64,000 nt of DNA from Streptomyces sp. SCL15-4 (GTDB lineage: Bacteria > Actinomycetota > Actinomycetes > Streptomycetales > Streptomycetaceae): the NCBI RefSeq assembly GCF_033366695.1, contig NZ_JAOBTQ010000001.1:4030001-4094000 (forward strand), given 5' to 3'. The notes beneath the pieces are model-generated. The model was not told where the DNA came from. It saw nothing but the letters and a program-made list of their open reading frames with translations, and did no database searches. Made by a program: the position numbers and the translations under genes. This document shows positions 1 to 9,029 of the stretch, piece by piece (position 1 is the stretch's first letter; each line of letters opens with the position of its first letter).

Positions 1-262
1 GGGCGGGTCGAGGGGCCTTGCGCGGCAGTTGCGGGCCGCGCAACCCCGGATCGTCTCGGATCGCGAGATCGATTTCGCGTGATCCGCGCCATGGCCACGC
101 AGCACGACTGGGACCGCAGCCATGCCCCACCACCCGGATGCGTCCGCTACAGCGCGAACTGCTGAGCCCGCCAGGGGCACCTCCCGACCCTGTTGGACGC
201 ACTCCATCCAGCAGCTCAAGCTCGTCACGGCACCTTCAGACCAGTGCGGCGCGACTCTCCCT

Positions 263-1093
263 CTACCGAGCCGTCGGCATCGCTGCCCTACCCGCCCCTG
301 GACCTACCTGGTCAGCCAACAGACTCGCCAGCGCCCGAGGCCCCAGAGTGCTCAGAGCCCACAAGCTGCTGGCGTGCCGCGCCGTCTGCCAGAGGGGATC
401 ATCCGTGTCTACAGGGGTGCGGAACGGAACGACGGGGATGCCGTGGGCATCGAAGGGCGCGTGATCGAGGTAGCGCATGCCGCCGGTGCCGCACACGTAG
501 TGGGTGCTGCCGGTGGCGGCCGCGAGGTCGGCGAGGCGCTCGGAGCGGCCTTGGCGGCACGGTATCCCGCTGCTGACGAGTACTTCGCCGTTCCATTCGA
601 GGGCGGTCAATAGGGCGACCGTGGATACCTGGGCGATGCCGGCCACCCGGTCGGTCGTATCGATGCTGTCCAGTACCGCACCGAGGACATCACGCACGAC
701 AGGCCAGTGGCGGCTGCGGCGGTAGTACTGGCGCACAAGAAGTTCGATCGACCGGCGGGAACGGTGCCGATCCACGAGCCGGGCCTCGCTGATCAGCGTC
801 GGCCGCCCGCGGGGCAGGTGCGTCGGCAGCGAGAGCCACTGCTGCCGAGCGGGGTCGTCCAGGGCGGCGAGACGGGCGCGGTGCTGGTAGTCGCGGCGGG
901 CGAACTGTACGTCGTCGAGAACGATCCACCGGTCGGCGGCGAAGAGCTTCGCCAGCGTGGCCAGCCGGGGGAACAAGTTCGGCTGGTGGATCGCGCAGCG
1001 CCCGCCCGACGCGCCGACACCCAGCAGTTCAGGTACTGATGAGGCGGCTGTCGAAGCCGGCGCCGAGGAGGCGTTCGTAGGCGTCATACACAT
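263..1093 (-). CDS. WbqC-like family protein
   Basis: A 276-residue protein. From about residue 32 it shows the WbqC-like signature: CAIHQPNLFPRLATLAKLF, then WIVLDDVQFARRDYQHR and WLSLPTHLPRGRPT. The family is known from polysaccharide and natural-product loci, where members are thought to act near glycan or amino-sugar transfer, but no reaction is firmly established. It is the last gene of a three-gene operon. Its ATG overlaps the preceding YdcF-like gene by 65 bases, a longer overlap than usual. The first 30 residues are low complexity and not conserved-looking, so the true start may be a rarer codon nearer the HQPN motif. Family assignment is firm; function is not. Confidence 0.85.
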   Translation of the reverse strand: MCMTPTNASSAPASTAASSVPELLGVGASGGRCAIHQPNLFPRLATLAKLFAADRWIVLDDVQFARRDYQHRARLAALDDPARQQWLSLPTHLPRGRPTLISEARLVDRHRSRRSIELLVRQYYRRSRHWPVVRDVLGAVLDSIDTTDRVAGIAQVSTVALLTALEWNGEVLVSSGIPCRQGRSERLADLAAATGSTHYVCGTGGMRYLDHAPFDAHGIPVVPFRTPVDTDDPLWQTARHASSLWALSTLGPRALASLLADQVGPGAGRAAMPTAR

Positions 1094-1718
1094 CCCCCGG
1101 TACCTCCTGCTCGACGGCGAAGCCGAGCTTCGGGTACTCGATCACCCGTTGCAGATCGCCGACAAGCATGTCCACGACCAGCTTCTCGTCACCGATGGAC
1201 TTGATGTAGTCGTCCAGCTCCAGCGGCTCGGAAGCGCACACGACCTCCACCTCGGGCCAGAGCTTGCGGCAGGTGGCGTACGCACGCCGTTCCATGTACG
1301 GCTTGGAGATCAGCAGCAGCGACTCGACCGCAATGCCGGCCTCGGCCAGCAGCTCCCGCGAGAAGGTGATGTTCTGCCCGGTGTTCGCGGCCTTCGGCTC
1401 GACCAGGATCGCCTCGTCCGGCACGCCCAGGTTCAGCGCGTGCTCGCGGTAGTGGACGGCTTCGCCGCGTGGGAAGCGGGCACGGGTCGTGGGGCTGTTG
1501 CCACCGCTGAAGACCAGGACCGGGAACAGGCCGGCGCGGTAGAGATCGGCGGCCGTGGTCGCCACTCCGAGATCATGGCTTCCCAGGCCGATCGCCGCCG
1601 AGCAGGGCCGCTGTTCGTGGCCCATCTGGTGGTAGTCCCAGATCAGCGTCGCGTCGTGGAACTGCTCGTCGGTGATCTGGCGCTGCTCGTGCTGCGGCAC
1701 TGGCACTCCCTGGCTCAT
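1029..1718 (-). CDS. YdcF/ElyC-like DUF218 protein
   Basis: A 229-residue protein of the DUF218 (YdcF/SanA/ElyC) superfamily. Visible motifs are AIGLGSHDLGVATTAADLY near residue 43, VLVFSGGNSPTTRARFPRGE near 69, and the family's EPKAANTGQN segment near 107. Members are Rossmann-like proteins linked to envelope or peptidoglycan precursor metabolism; YdcF of E. coli has been reported to bind S-adenosylmethionine. This copy has no membrane segment, so it should be cytoplasmic. It overlaps the upstream regulator by 4 bases and the downstream WbqC gene by 65 bases, so the three are almost surely cotranscribed. Confidence 0.85.
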   Translation of the reverse strand: MSQGVPVPQHEQRQITDEQFHDATLIWDYHQMGHEQRPCSAAIGLGSHDLGVATTAADLYRAGLFPVLVFSGGNSPTTRARFPRGEAVHYREHALNLGVPDEAILVEPKAANTGQNITFSRELLAEAGIAVESLLLISKPYMERRAYATCRKLWPEVEVVCASEPLELDDYIKSIGDEKLVVDMLVGDLQRVIEYPKLGFAVEQEVPGDVYDAYERLLGAGFDSRLIST

Positions 1719-2758
1719 CCCTGCTGGCCCTTCCGGATGCCCTCGATGCTGCGCAACTGGTGGCTCAGCCCGTACTGCCGGGCCACCTGCGCCGCCTGAT
1801 CGAGGACGGACAGCCCATCATTCCGGGTCGCCGCGTCGGACAGAAGGATGTGCCCGTAGGCGGTGTCCAGCCGTACGCGCTGCATCGGGGAGTCGACCGT
1901 GCCGGTGGTGCGTGCGATGTCGATGTGGTGCAGGGCCTGGGTCAAGTCACCGGCTCCGCGGTGGGCCAAGGCCAGCTTCTGGTGGGCGACCGACCAGTCC
2001 TCCGGCTCGCCCAGGTCCTCGAAGGCGCGGGTCGCGGCCGTCATGACCCGGGTCGCGTACTCGTTGTCGCCGTCCTTGCTGAGGGCCGTACCCACCCAGA
2101 GCCGGGCCCTGGCCCGGTCGCGGAGGCTGAGACGCTCGTCATCGGCGAGGACTTCGTACTGGCGGGCGGAGGGCTGAAGCCGGCCCGACATCTCCTGGAC
2201 GACCGCGAGCGAAAGCTCGATCTGGGCGACGCGGCGCGGGATACCCAGCTCCGTGAACATTCCTCGGGCGGTCAGGTAGGAGTGCCGGGCGGACAGCGGG
2301 CCGAGGATCGCTCCCTGGTCGCGCTGCACATCACCCAGCAGCACGAGGGAACGGCCGTAGAAGTAGAGGCCCTTGTGATCGAGCTGGTGTGGGTCAAGGC
2401 GTCCCAGCCAACGGTTCAAGAGGGTCGTGGCGAAGGGGAAGTTCTGGCGGCTGATGCAGACGACGGCGCGCTCGATGTCCTCGGTCCACGTCTCGTAGTC
2501 CGCCGGCCGCGTGCTCTTGCGGTCGGGATAGAGGAAGTTCTCGAACCGGGCCTGGGCGGCGGCGTCCGCACGGGCGAGCGCGGTGTCCAGAATGGCCTGC
2601 GTGTCCGGTCGGGGCTGGGTCTCCGTTCCGAGGCTCTCCCACTTTGCGACCGTACGCAGCGCGACACCTAGATGCTCGGCGAAGGCGCGCGTGCTCATGC
2701 GCAGCGCGGCGCGCAGGGCACTCGCTTCCCGGCCGGTCCACTGCTGCACACTGACCAC
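1715..2758 (-). CDS. HTH/TPR-like transcriptional regulator
   Basis: A 347-residue protein with an N-terminal helix-turn-helix (ALRAALRMSTRAFAEHLG, then ALRTVAKWESLG) and a long helical tail of degenerate TPR-like repeats. This is a common Streptomyces regulator layout, in which the tail may sense a ligand or partner. I chose GTG at 2758 because GGAGG lies 6 bases upstream (2765-2769); the frame stays open to 2821 without a better site. It is the first gene of the operon with the YdcF-like and WbqC-like genes and probably controls it. The signal it senses is unknown. Confidence 0.75.
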   Translation of the reverse strand: MVSVQQWTGREASALRAALRMSTRAFAEHLGVALRTVAKWESLGTETQPRPDTQAILDTALARADAAAQARFENFLYPDRKSTRPADYETWTEDIERAVVCISRQNFPFATTLLNRWLGRLDPHQLDHKGLYFYGRSLVLLGDVQRDQGAILGPLSARHSYLTARGMFTELGIPRRVAQIELSLAVVQEMSGRLQPSARQYEVLADDERLSLRDRARARLWVGTALSKDGDNEYATRVMTAATRAFEDLGEPEDWSVAHQKLALAHRGAGDLTQALHHIDIARTTGTVDSPMQRVRLDTAYGHILLSDAATRNDGLSVLDQAAQVARQYGLSHQLRSIEGIRKGQQG

Positions 2759-2877
2759 GGATGACCTCCCTCCGTCATGTATGGAAGCACTCTCTGTGAC
2801 CGCAAGGGGCGCAAAGTGCAACGGAAGTGCAACAGCAGGTCATTTCGTGGCCGTTCGCGGAAGCCGACGCTGTAACC

Positions 2878-3290
2878 ATGGACGACGAAGTCATCACGGA
2901 ACAACGCCCCGTCGCCTTCCCAAAGGTCTTCGGCTACCTGCGCTACGCGGCGGCGGCCCGGCCCGCCACGCCGCTCTCGTCGACTGCCTCGCCGAATACT
3001 GCCGACAGCACGAACTGACACTGTGCGGCGTCTTCACAGACCGCCAAGCGGCAATGGCCGTCCACTCCCCCGCCTTCGTCGGCTTGCTGGACGCGCTCGA
3101 ACTGCCCGACACCTACAGCGCCGTGGTCCCGGCCCTCAGCCACCTCGGCCCGAAGCGGCTCGTCCCCGAACGGATGCGGCAGATAGCGGAGAAGGGCACC
3201 CGCCTGATCGTGATCCGCTCCACCGGGATGTCGGCGTTCCCGACGCGTTCCGGACACGCAAAGCCGCATCATCACCCAGGAGGCGCCTGA
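2878..3290 (+). CDS. Resolvase-N-terminal-like protein, frameshifted
   Basis: The frame from ATG 2878 gives a start ending in KVFGYLRY, matching the opening strand of the serine-recombinase N-terminal fold. The match then continues in the next frame (HAALVDCLAEYCRQHELTL, then YSAVVPALSHLGP). A one-base deletion near 2960, in a run of GGCCCGGCCCGCC, explains the break. The rejoined protein is about 137 residues and lacks a DNA-binding domain. Streptomyces genomes carry many such stand-alone domains of unknown function, so it should not be called an active recombinase. Its TGA overlaps the ATG of the next gene, implying translational coupling. Confidence 0.55.
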
Positions 3291-3706
3291 TGTCCGTACG
3301 CGACGCCCTGAGGCGCGCTCCCATGGTCGCCGACGTGCCCGCCCTGCGACTGCTGCGGGTCGGCGATGGCTGGGACGTGCTGCGTACCCCGGCAGACATC
3401 GGGCTGCCGGCCCTGGCACACCTGCGGACCAGCGGGGTGAAGATCGGACCGGTGCTGTACGACGGCCCCAACGATCGCCTCTACTACGCGATCGGAACCG
3501 GCACCGCCGACACCTGGGAGGGTCTGCCGGTACGGCATCTCTCCAGCGACACGTGGCTCGTCGCGCCCAGCCTGGAACAGATCGACGACTGGTTCGGCGG
3601 CTGGTACGAGCTGCCCTACGACGACACCCTCACCGATGCCGACGCCCTCCGGGCCGCGCTGCGGCACCCGTACGTCAGCGCGGCCGTGAGGAAGGTGTAC
3701 CGGTGA
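3290..3706 (+). CDS. Hypothetical protein (138 aa)
   Basis: A 138-residue soluble protein. The start is fixed by AGGAGG at 3278-3283 and by the TGATG overlap with the preceding gene. The sequence has a GDGWDVLRTP opening, a GPVLYDG segment and a WFGGWYELPYDD segment. The opening faintly recalls the N-terminal part of actinobacterial bifunctional primase/polymerase-like proteins, but I cannot support that assignment. It sits in a tight row of three small genes (2878-3938) typical of mobile-element cargo in Streptomyces. Confidence 0.6.
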   Translation: MSVRDALRRAPMVADVPALRLLRVGDGWDVLRTPADIGLPALAHLRTSGVKIGPVLYDGPNDRLYYAIGTGTADTWEGLPVRHLSSDTWLVAPSLEQIDDWFGGWYELPYDDTLTDADALRAALRHPYVSAAVRKVYR

Positions 3707-3719
3707 GTCCCCGAGCGTC

Positions 3720-3938
3720 GTGTGCCACAAGGAGTGGACCCTCCAGCCCGACCGGGAGCCGGACGCCGCGTCCATCACCTACGCGATGCAGTGCGGGGTC
3801 TGCGACGAGAGCTCTCCGACCAGTACCGACTTCGCCGAACCGCAGCGCTGGGTGTTCGAGCACGGTGGCCGTAATCCCTCACACCACACCTACCGGGAGA
3901 TCATCACTCGGCCGTGGCGGGCGTGGTGGAGGCCCTGA
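3720..3938 (+). CDS. DUF7848-like small protein
   Basis: A 72-residue protein starting at GTG 3720. It has an EWTLQPDREPDA opening, a QCGVCDESSPTST cysteine pair, and WVFEHGGRNPSHHTYREI near the end. This layout (W-x-L start, CxxC-like centre, final H-x-G-R-x-x-H-x-x-Y-R block) matches the small streptomycete DUF7848 proteins that recur in plasmids and integrated elements. Their role is unknown. A second GTG at 3703 overlaps the previous stop but lies in another frame, so a lost base here is possible. Confidence 0.55.
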   Translation: MCHKEWTLQPDREPDAASITYAMQCGVCDESSPTSTDFAEPQRWVFEHGGRNPSHHTYREIITRPWRAWWRP

Positions 3939-4145
3939 TAGCCGGACACTCGCACTGGCGCGCTTCGGCAGGCAAACCCAGCCGCACCTCCGAAGCACGC
4001 GCCGCCGACGGGTCGCTTCAGGGACTCCTTCGGCGGCCGAGGTATCTCGCTTCGTTCCGCGCCGCCGCGTCCATCGCGGCGTTACACCGACCGCTACCGC
4101 CCGCCCGGTAGCGTCACAATCCACCACCTGAGCAGGGAGAACACG

Positions 4146-5528
4146 TTGCAACCCATGCCTCTGAACAGGATCGCCAACGTCGTCGGTGGTCGCCTCGCCG
4201 ACGTCCTCGATCCCGAAGCCCAGGTCACCCAGCCCGCGGTGTTCGACTCACGTGAGGCCACCACCGGGTCACTGTTCCTCGCCCTTGAGGGAGAGCACAC
4301 CGACGGCCATGCCTACGCCGAGGCCGCCATCAACAAGGGGGCCACCGCCGCGCTCGTCACCCGGCCGGTCGGTGTCCCCGCGATCGTCGTGGACGACGTC
4401 CTGCGGGCGCTCGGCCGACTCGGGCACTTCCTGCTGCACGACGGGCTCGCCGCGGCAAAGGTGGTGGCCATCACCGGCTCGGCCGGCAAGACCAGCACGA
4501 AGGACCTGATCGCTCAAGTGCTGCCGGGCAACGTCGTATCCACTCCGCAGTCCTTCAACAACGAGATCGGCCTCCCGCTGACCATCACCATGGCCGACAG
4601 GCACACCGACTACCTCGTGCTGGAGATGGGCGCACGCCACATCGGCGACATCCGCGACCTCACCCGGATCGCACCGCCGGGCATCAGCGTCGTCACCAAC
4701 GTCGGTACCGCTCATGTCGGCGAGTTCGGGGGCCGCGAGAACATCGCGGAGGCCAAGGGGGAGATCGTGGAAGCGGTCCAGCCGGGCGGGCTCGCCGTTC
4801 TCAATGCCGACGACGACTTCGTGGACGTGATGCGCAACCGCACCCAGGCCCGCGTCGTCACCTACGGCCTCGCAGCGGAGGCGACCATCCGCGCCACCGG
4901 CATCAAGATCGACGGGCAGGGCCGCGCCTCCTACACCCTCGTCACCCCGGAAGGACGAGCCGGCGTACGGCTCCAGTTCGTCGGCGACGTCCAGGTCCAC
5001 AACAGCCTCGCTGCCGCCGCCGTCGCCCGGGAAGCCGGCCTCGACGTGGAGAGGATCGCCGCCCGCCTGTCCGAAGCCCTGCCCCGCTCCCGCTGGCGGA
5101 TGGAGACCACCACCAGGCCGGACGGCGTCACGATCATCAATGACGCCTACAACGCCAACCCGCACTCGATGCGCCACTCTCTGGACGCCCTGGCAGCCAT
5201 GACCCGCGGCCAGGACCAGCGTTCCGTCGCCGTACTCGGCCGGATGAACGAGCTGGGCGACGACGCCCGCAGCGCACACGAGGAGATCGGCCGGTACGCG
5301 GCCGGACTGGGGCTCGATCACATCATCCTGGTGGGAGGGGACGAAGCCGGATGGATGCAGCAGGGTGCCGGCGGGGTCGACGGAAGGGCCGTGCACCTGC
5401 CCGACCAGGACGCTGCCCTCGAACTGCTCCACAGGATCCTCCGCGCCGGGGACGTCGTCCTGGTCAAGGCGAGTCGCGGGGTCCAGCTGCAGCAGCTCGC
5501 CGACGCGCTGCTGCAACCGAACCCCTGA
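4146..5528 (+). CDS. murF: UDP-N-acetylmuramoyl-tripeptide--D-Ala-D-Ala ligase
   Basis: A full-length (460 residue) Mur ligase that adds D-Ala-D-Ala to the UDP-MurNAc-tripeptide, the last cytoplasmic step of peptidoglycan precursor synthesis. Domain order is normal: UDP-substrate domain (FDSREATTGSLFLALEGEHTDG), ATPase domain with the P-loop ITGSAGKTSTKDL near residue 112 and NNEIGLPLTI near 138, then the C-terminal domain with NDAYNANPHSMRHSLDALA. TTG 4146 is preferred as start because AGGGAG ends 6 bases upstream; ATG 4155 would be 15 bases away. It stands alone, convergent with a murC gene, rather than in a dcw cluster, so it is probably an auxiliary copy. Confidence 0.93.
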   Translation: MQPMPLNRIANVVGGRLADVLDPEAQVTQPAVFDSREATTGSLFLALEGEHTDGHAYAEAAINKGATAALVTRPVGVPAIVVDDVLRALGRLGHFLLHDGLAAAKVVAITGSAGKTSTKDLIAQVLPGNVVSTPQSFNNEIGLPLTITMADRHTDYLVLEMGARHIGDIRDLTRIAPPGISVVTNVGTAHVGEFGGRENIAEAKGEIVEAVQPGGLAVLNADDDFVDVMRNRTQARVVTYGLAAEATIRATGIKIDGQGRASYTLVTPEGRAGVRLQFVGDVQVHNSLAAAAVAREAGLDVERIAARLSEALPRSRWRMETTTRPDGVTIINDAYNANPHSMRHSLDALAAMTRGQDQRSVAVLGRMNELGDDARSAHEEIGRYAAGLGLDHIILVGGDEAGWMQQGAGGVDGRAVHLPDQDAALELLHRILRAGDVVLVKASRGVQLQQLADALLQPNP

Positions 5529-5539
5529 CCCCTGAGCGG

Positions 5540-6993
5540 TCAGACAGCCGTACCGACGGTGTCGCCAAGCACGGTCCGCAGTACTTGGCCCGCCTCGGCG
5601 ATGTCACCAGGCCCCATCAGCACCACCACGTCCCCGGGCCGGGCCAGCGACGCCGTGCGGACGGCGGCCTCGGCCCGGTCGGGCTCCACGTGCCGGCATG
5701 TGCCACCCGCGGCGTTGATGCGGGCGGACAGCGTCTCCAGCCCGGCCACGGCGAAGGGCTGGGCGCTGCCAGTGACCACCACCTCGTCACTGGCCGACAG
5801 GGCCTCCCCGAACCTCCGGCCGAAGACCGTCAGCCGGGTGGGGCCGGACGGCTGGAACACCGTGATCACCCGGCCCTGCTCCCCGGCCACCGAACGCGCG
5901 GCGGCGAGGTCCGCGCGCACCTCGTCGGGGTGATGGGCGTAGGAGTCGTACACCCGGACGCCTCCCGCCTCGAAGGCAGACGTCATGCGGCGCACCACAC
6001 CGTCGAAGTACCGCAGCTGCTCCACCGCCTGGCCGCAGTCCTGGCCCAGCACGTGCAGCGTGATGACGGTGGCAGCGGCGTTCAGCAGTTGGTGCCCGCC
6101 TACGGTGCGCAGGTCGAGCGCGTACCCCGCCCCTCCCGGTCCGACGAGCACCGCACTGTTGCCCCGGCCCTTGGTGGACACCTCGGTCAGCCGCCAGTCC
6201 GCAGACGTAGAGAAGCCGAACGTCACCACCCCCGGTCCGTTCTCGGCCGCGGTCAGGCGGGAGGCGAGTTCCAGACCGCCCGACGAATCGATGCCGACCA
6301 CAGCCGTGCCGCCTTCGCGCAGACCCAGCGCGAGGCCGCTCTCGAAGACGTCGACGACCTGCTCCTCGTCGTCGTAGACCTCGGGATGGTCGTAGCCGAT
6401 GTTGGTGATCACGGCCACGTCCATGTTCATACCGACGTGCGAGCGGTCCGACTCGTCGACCTCCGCGACGAAGAAAGAGCCCTGCCCGGCGTGACCGCCG
6501 CTGCCCGGCACGTCGAGGTCCGCTCCGACCGCGTACGACGGTTCCTGCCCGAGGCGCGCGAGGGCGAAGGCGAGCATGCCCGCGGTGCTCGACTTGCCGT
6601 GCGTCCCCATCACGGCGACCTTCTTAGGCTGTGCGGCCATCAACGCGTTCAGGACCGTCGACCGGTGCACGACCGGCACGCCGAGCGCTCGCGCCGCACG
6701 GATCTCCGGGTTGTCCGGTCCGATGGCGTGCGGAACACGACCGCAGTCGCGTCAGCCGGGACGTGCTCGGCCGCGTGACCCGTGTGCACCCGCACGTTGA
6801 GACGAGCCAGCGCCTTCAGGGCCTCCGTGACCCAGACATCGCTGCCCGACACGGTGAACCCCCGCTCGGCGCACACCCGCGCCACCGGGAGCATGCCGGT
6901 GCCTCCGACACCGACGAAGTGCACCCGGCTCAGGTCGATCGGCCCGCCGGCCGACAGATCCGGTGTGATCGTGGGGACTGCGGTTTCTGCCAT
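5540..6993 (-). CDS. murC: UDP-N-acetylmuramate--L-alanine ligase, frameshifted
   Basis: The rejoined product is about 484 residues, the usual MurC length. The first 90 residues hold the nucleotide-sugar site (VHFVGVGGTGMLPVARV). After the frame change come the P-loop VMGTHGKSSTAGM, EVDESDRSH, and HHPDEVRADL of the C-terminal domain. MurC adds L-Ala to UDP-MurNAc. The reading frame breaks at about 6727, where one base is missing; the two halves align without any other loss. CTCCGAGG-type ribosome-binding sequence precedes ATG 6993. The gene is convergent with murF, separated by 11 bases. Confidence 0.88.
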
Positions 6994-7172
6994 GAAACAG
7001 CCTCCTCCGAGGCGACGACCGCCGCCTCTGACAACCAGCGCGCCCGTGTTGCCGGGCGCACGGCAACAGTCCCGCCAGGCCCCTCGGACCGTCTACGACC
7101 TGCGGCGTTGCGGATGCGTTCGCAACACGACCCCCGGGCTCACGCAGGACCATGGTGTTCGGAGAGCACCAG

Positions 7173-7562
7173 ATGAGGGCCCCGAACTACGCGCTCGCGC
7201 TGGCCTTAGCTGAGGCGGGCTGGAACAACAGCGAGACCGCCCGACGGATCAACGCCTTGGCCCAGGAACGGGGCCACCACGGCGTCGCTGCTGATCGGTC
7301 ACGGGTCAGCCGATGGATACGGCGAGGCGAGAAGCCACGCCCACCTGTCCCGGAACTCCTCGCCGACTTACTCACTGGGCACCTGCACCGGCCCTATACG
7401 CCCGGACTCCTCGGGATCGGCCCGTCCCACAGCGTGTTGATCCACTTGGACCCGACCGAACACCGCGCCTTGGCCAGGAACGCGGCCGTCGCCAATATGT
7501 CCGCCGAACAGTACGCCCAAGTGCTTCTTCGGCTTGCCCTCACCCAACGTGACATTAGGTAG
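7173..7562 (+). CDS. Small HTH regulator
   Basis: A 129-residue protein with an N-terminal helix-turn-helix (LALALAEAGWNNSETARRIN, then ADRSRVSRWIRRGEKPRPPV) like the N-terminal domain of many streptomycete XRE-type regulators. The C-terminal 50 residues are helical. ATG 7173 is chosen because GGAGAG lies 7 bases upstream; an in-frame ATG at 7152 has no such site. It is divergent from murC, with about 180 bases between, and could control murC or the ABC three-component genes downstream. Confidence 0.6.
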   Translation: MRAPNYALALALAEAGWNNSETARRINALAQERGHHGVAADRSRVSRWIRRGEKPRPPVPELLADLLTGHLHRPYTPGLLGIGPSHSVLIHLDPTEHRALARNAAVANMSAEQYAQVLLRLALTQRDIR

Positions 7563-7837
7563 CCATTTGGGGGCATTGCTCCCGATCTGCATGGTGGTCT
7601 CGTGGCCATGACGTCATGCGAGTCCAAGTGCTGGGCAAGAAAGGTAGGGGACCCAAGTGCCCTGGCCCACGATAGGCGGCCGCGCGACAGCCAACCCGTC
7701 GATGCCTGATCTACGCAGTGAGGGACCATGACAGTGCGGGAGCGGAGTGCACAACGGGTGTTCAGTACTCCGGACCCCAGCTAATCTGATCAAGTGCCAT
7801 CGGGGAGGGTGGCCGGCGGTTCAAGGGGAGGGGGCCC

Positions 7838-8790
7838 GTGAACGGTGCCCAGCGCATGTACGCATATGTCAAGTTCATGGAGAAGCTGGCCGAGTTACAT
7901 GGCGAAGCTTTTGAGGGTTTCTTCCACGACGTGATGTGCGCCCGGTATCCAGACTTTCTCGATGTGCGAACGCACGGCAACCTCGGGGACCAGGGCTCCG
8001 ACGGCCTCAGTCTGCACGGCGGTAAGTTGTACGCCTGCTACGCGCCTGCAACCTTCGATGTCGCCAAGGTCCGCAAGAAGTTCCATGACGACCTGGACTC
8101 CGCGCGGCGACAGCGACCGGGCCAGTTCAGCACGTTCGTCTTCGTCCACAATGACCTCCGCGGGATCCATCCCGAGGTCGCCACCATGTTGGCCGAAGCG
8201 CGCACCGCGCACACCCCCTCCGGTTCGAACAGATGGGACGCAGGCGCCTGTGGACCGAGTTGCTGCCCCTACCTCGTGAGACAGTCGAGTACGTTCTTGG
8301 CTGCGAGATACCCATCGAGGAACAGATATACGGGGTAGGCATGGGCGACCTCGCCCCACTGCTCGGCCGGTTGAAGGAGCAGCGTCGGACCGCTGATCCG
8401 CTGATGAGCCTGGCCGAGGTCAGCGACAGAAAACTCGACTTCAACGGGATCACCGGAGAGGTACGGGATGACCTGGTAGATGGCATGCGGTACACGCATC
8501 TCGTAGCTCAGTACTACGCCGGCGTGTATGACCCGTTCGAGCACGACGAGGTGGCCGCTGCATTCACTCAGGAGTACTTGGTCGCACGTGAGCGCAACAG
8601 TGACCCCGACCTGATCCTTCTCGACCTCCAGCACTACATCCACGGCAACCGCCTCCAGAGCTCACGAGAACTGAGTGCAGGCTGGGTCGTTCTGGCCCAC
8701 TTCTTCGAGCACTGCCACATTTTCGAGAACGCCCCGGAGCGATGGTTCCAGCGGACTACCCAGTGGGCCGGGGAGCGGCTGACATGCTGA
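7838..8790 (+). CDS. ABC three-component system REase-like protein, frameshifted
   Basis: First gene of an ABC-3C-type operon. GTG 7838 follows AAGGGGAGGG. The first 130 residues are a restriction-endonuclease-like region: FHDVMCARYPDFLDVRTHG, then GDQGSDGLSLHGGKLYACYA, where the D and the later charged residues fit a PD-(D/E)xK-like core. After a one-base deletion near 8220 the chain continues through HPLRFEQMGRRRLWTELLPL into a helical C-terminal domain ending with an HIF-rich segment. The rejoined length is about 317 residues. In this system class the protein is thought to recognise or cut invading nucleic acid under control of the ATPase partner. It overlaps the next gene by 7 bases. Confidence 0.7.
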
Positions 8791-9029
8791 CCCCAACCAA
8801 GGGCATCGCCCCCGATCGGTCCCTGCTCGCTGTCGGCGCCCAAATTCTCCAGGAACTGGACAGTCCCCTGACTGTCAGCCAGGCGTGGGCGCGGCTCAAG
8901 ACGCGTCGCTCTGAACTCGGTCACGGTTCGCCCGTCTCCTTCGGCTGGTTCGTGCTCGCTTTGGATGTCCTGCACGCCCTCGGGGCGGTTGAGATGCGTG
9001 ACGAGCTGCTGATGCCCAGGAGGCCCTGA
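8784..9029 (+). CDS. ABC three-component system middle component
   Basis: An 81-residue protein, with GGGGAG upstream of ATG 8784. It begins LTPTKGIAPDRSLLAVGAQI, then VSQAWARLKTRR and FGWFVLALDVLHALGAVE. This resembles the small winged-helix-like middle component (type 6, as I recall the naming) that sits between the REase-like protein and the DUF2326 ATPase in ABC-3C loci. It overlaps the first gene by 7 bases and its TGA shares one base with the ATG of the ATPase gene, so the three are translationally coupled. Confidence 0.72.
   Translation: MLTPTKGIAPDRSLLAVGAQILQELDSPLTVSQAWARLKTRRSELGHGSPVSFGWFVLALDVLHALGAVEMRDELLMPRRP

Noticed and set aside
957..1799. A 280-residue plus-strand open frame over the YdcF gene
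   Set aside because: Antisense to a gene with clear DUF218 motifs.
2878..3290. An active serine recombinase
   Set aside because: Only the N-terminal fold is present, no catalytic Ser motif or DNA-binding domain can be identified, and the frame is broken.
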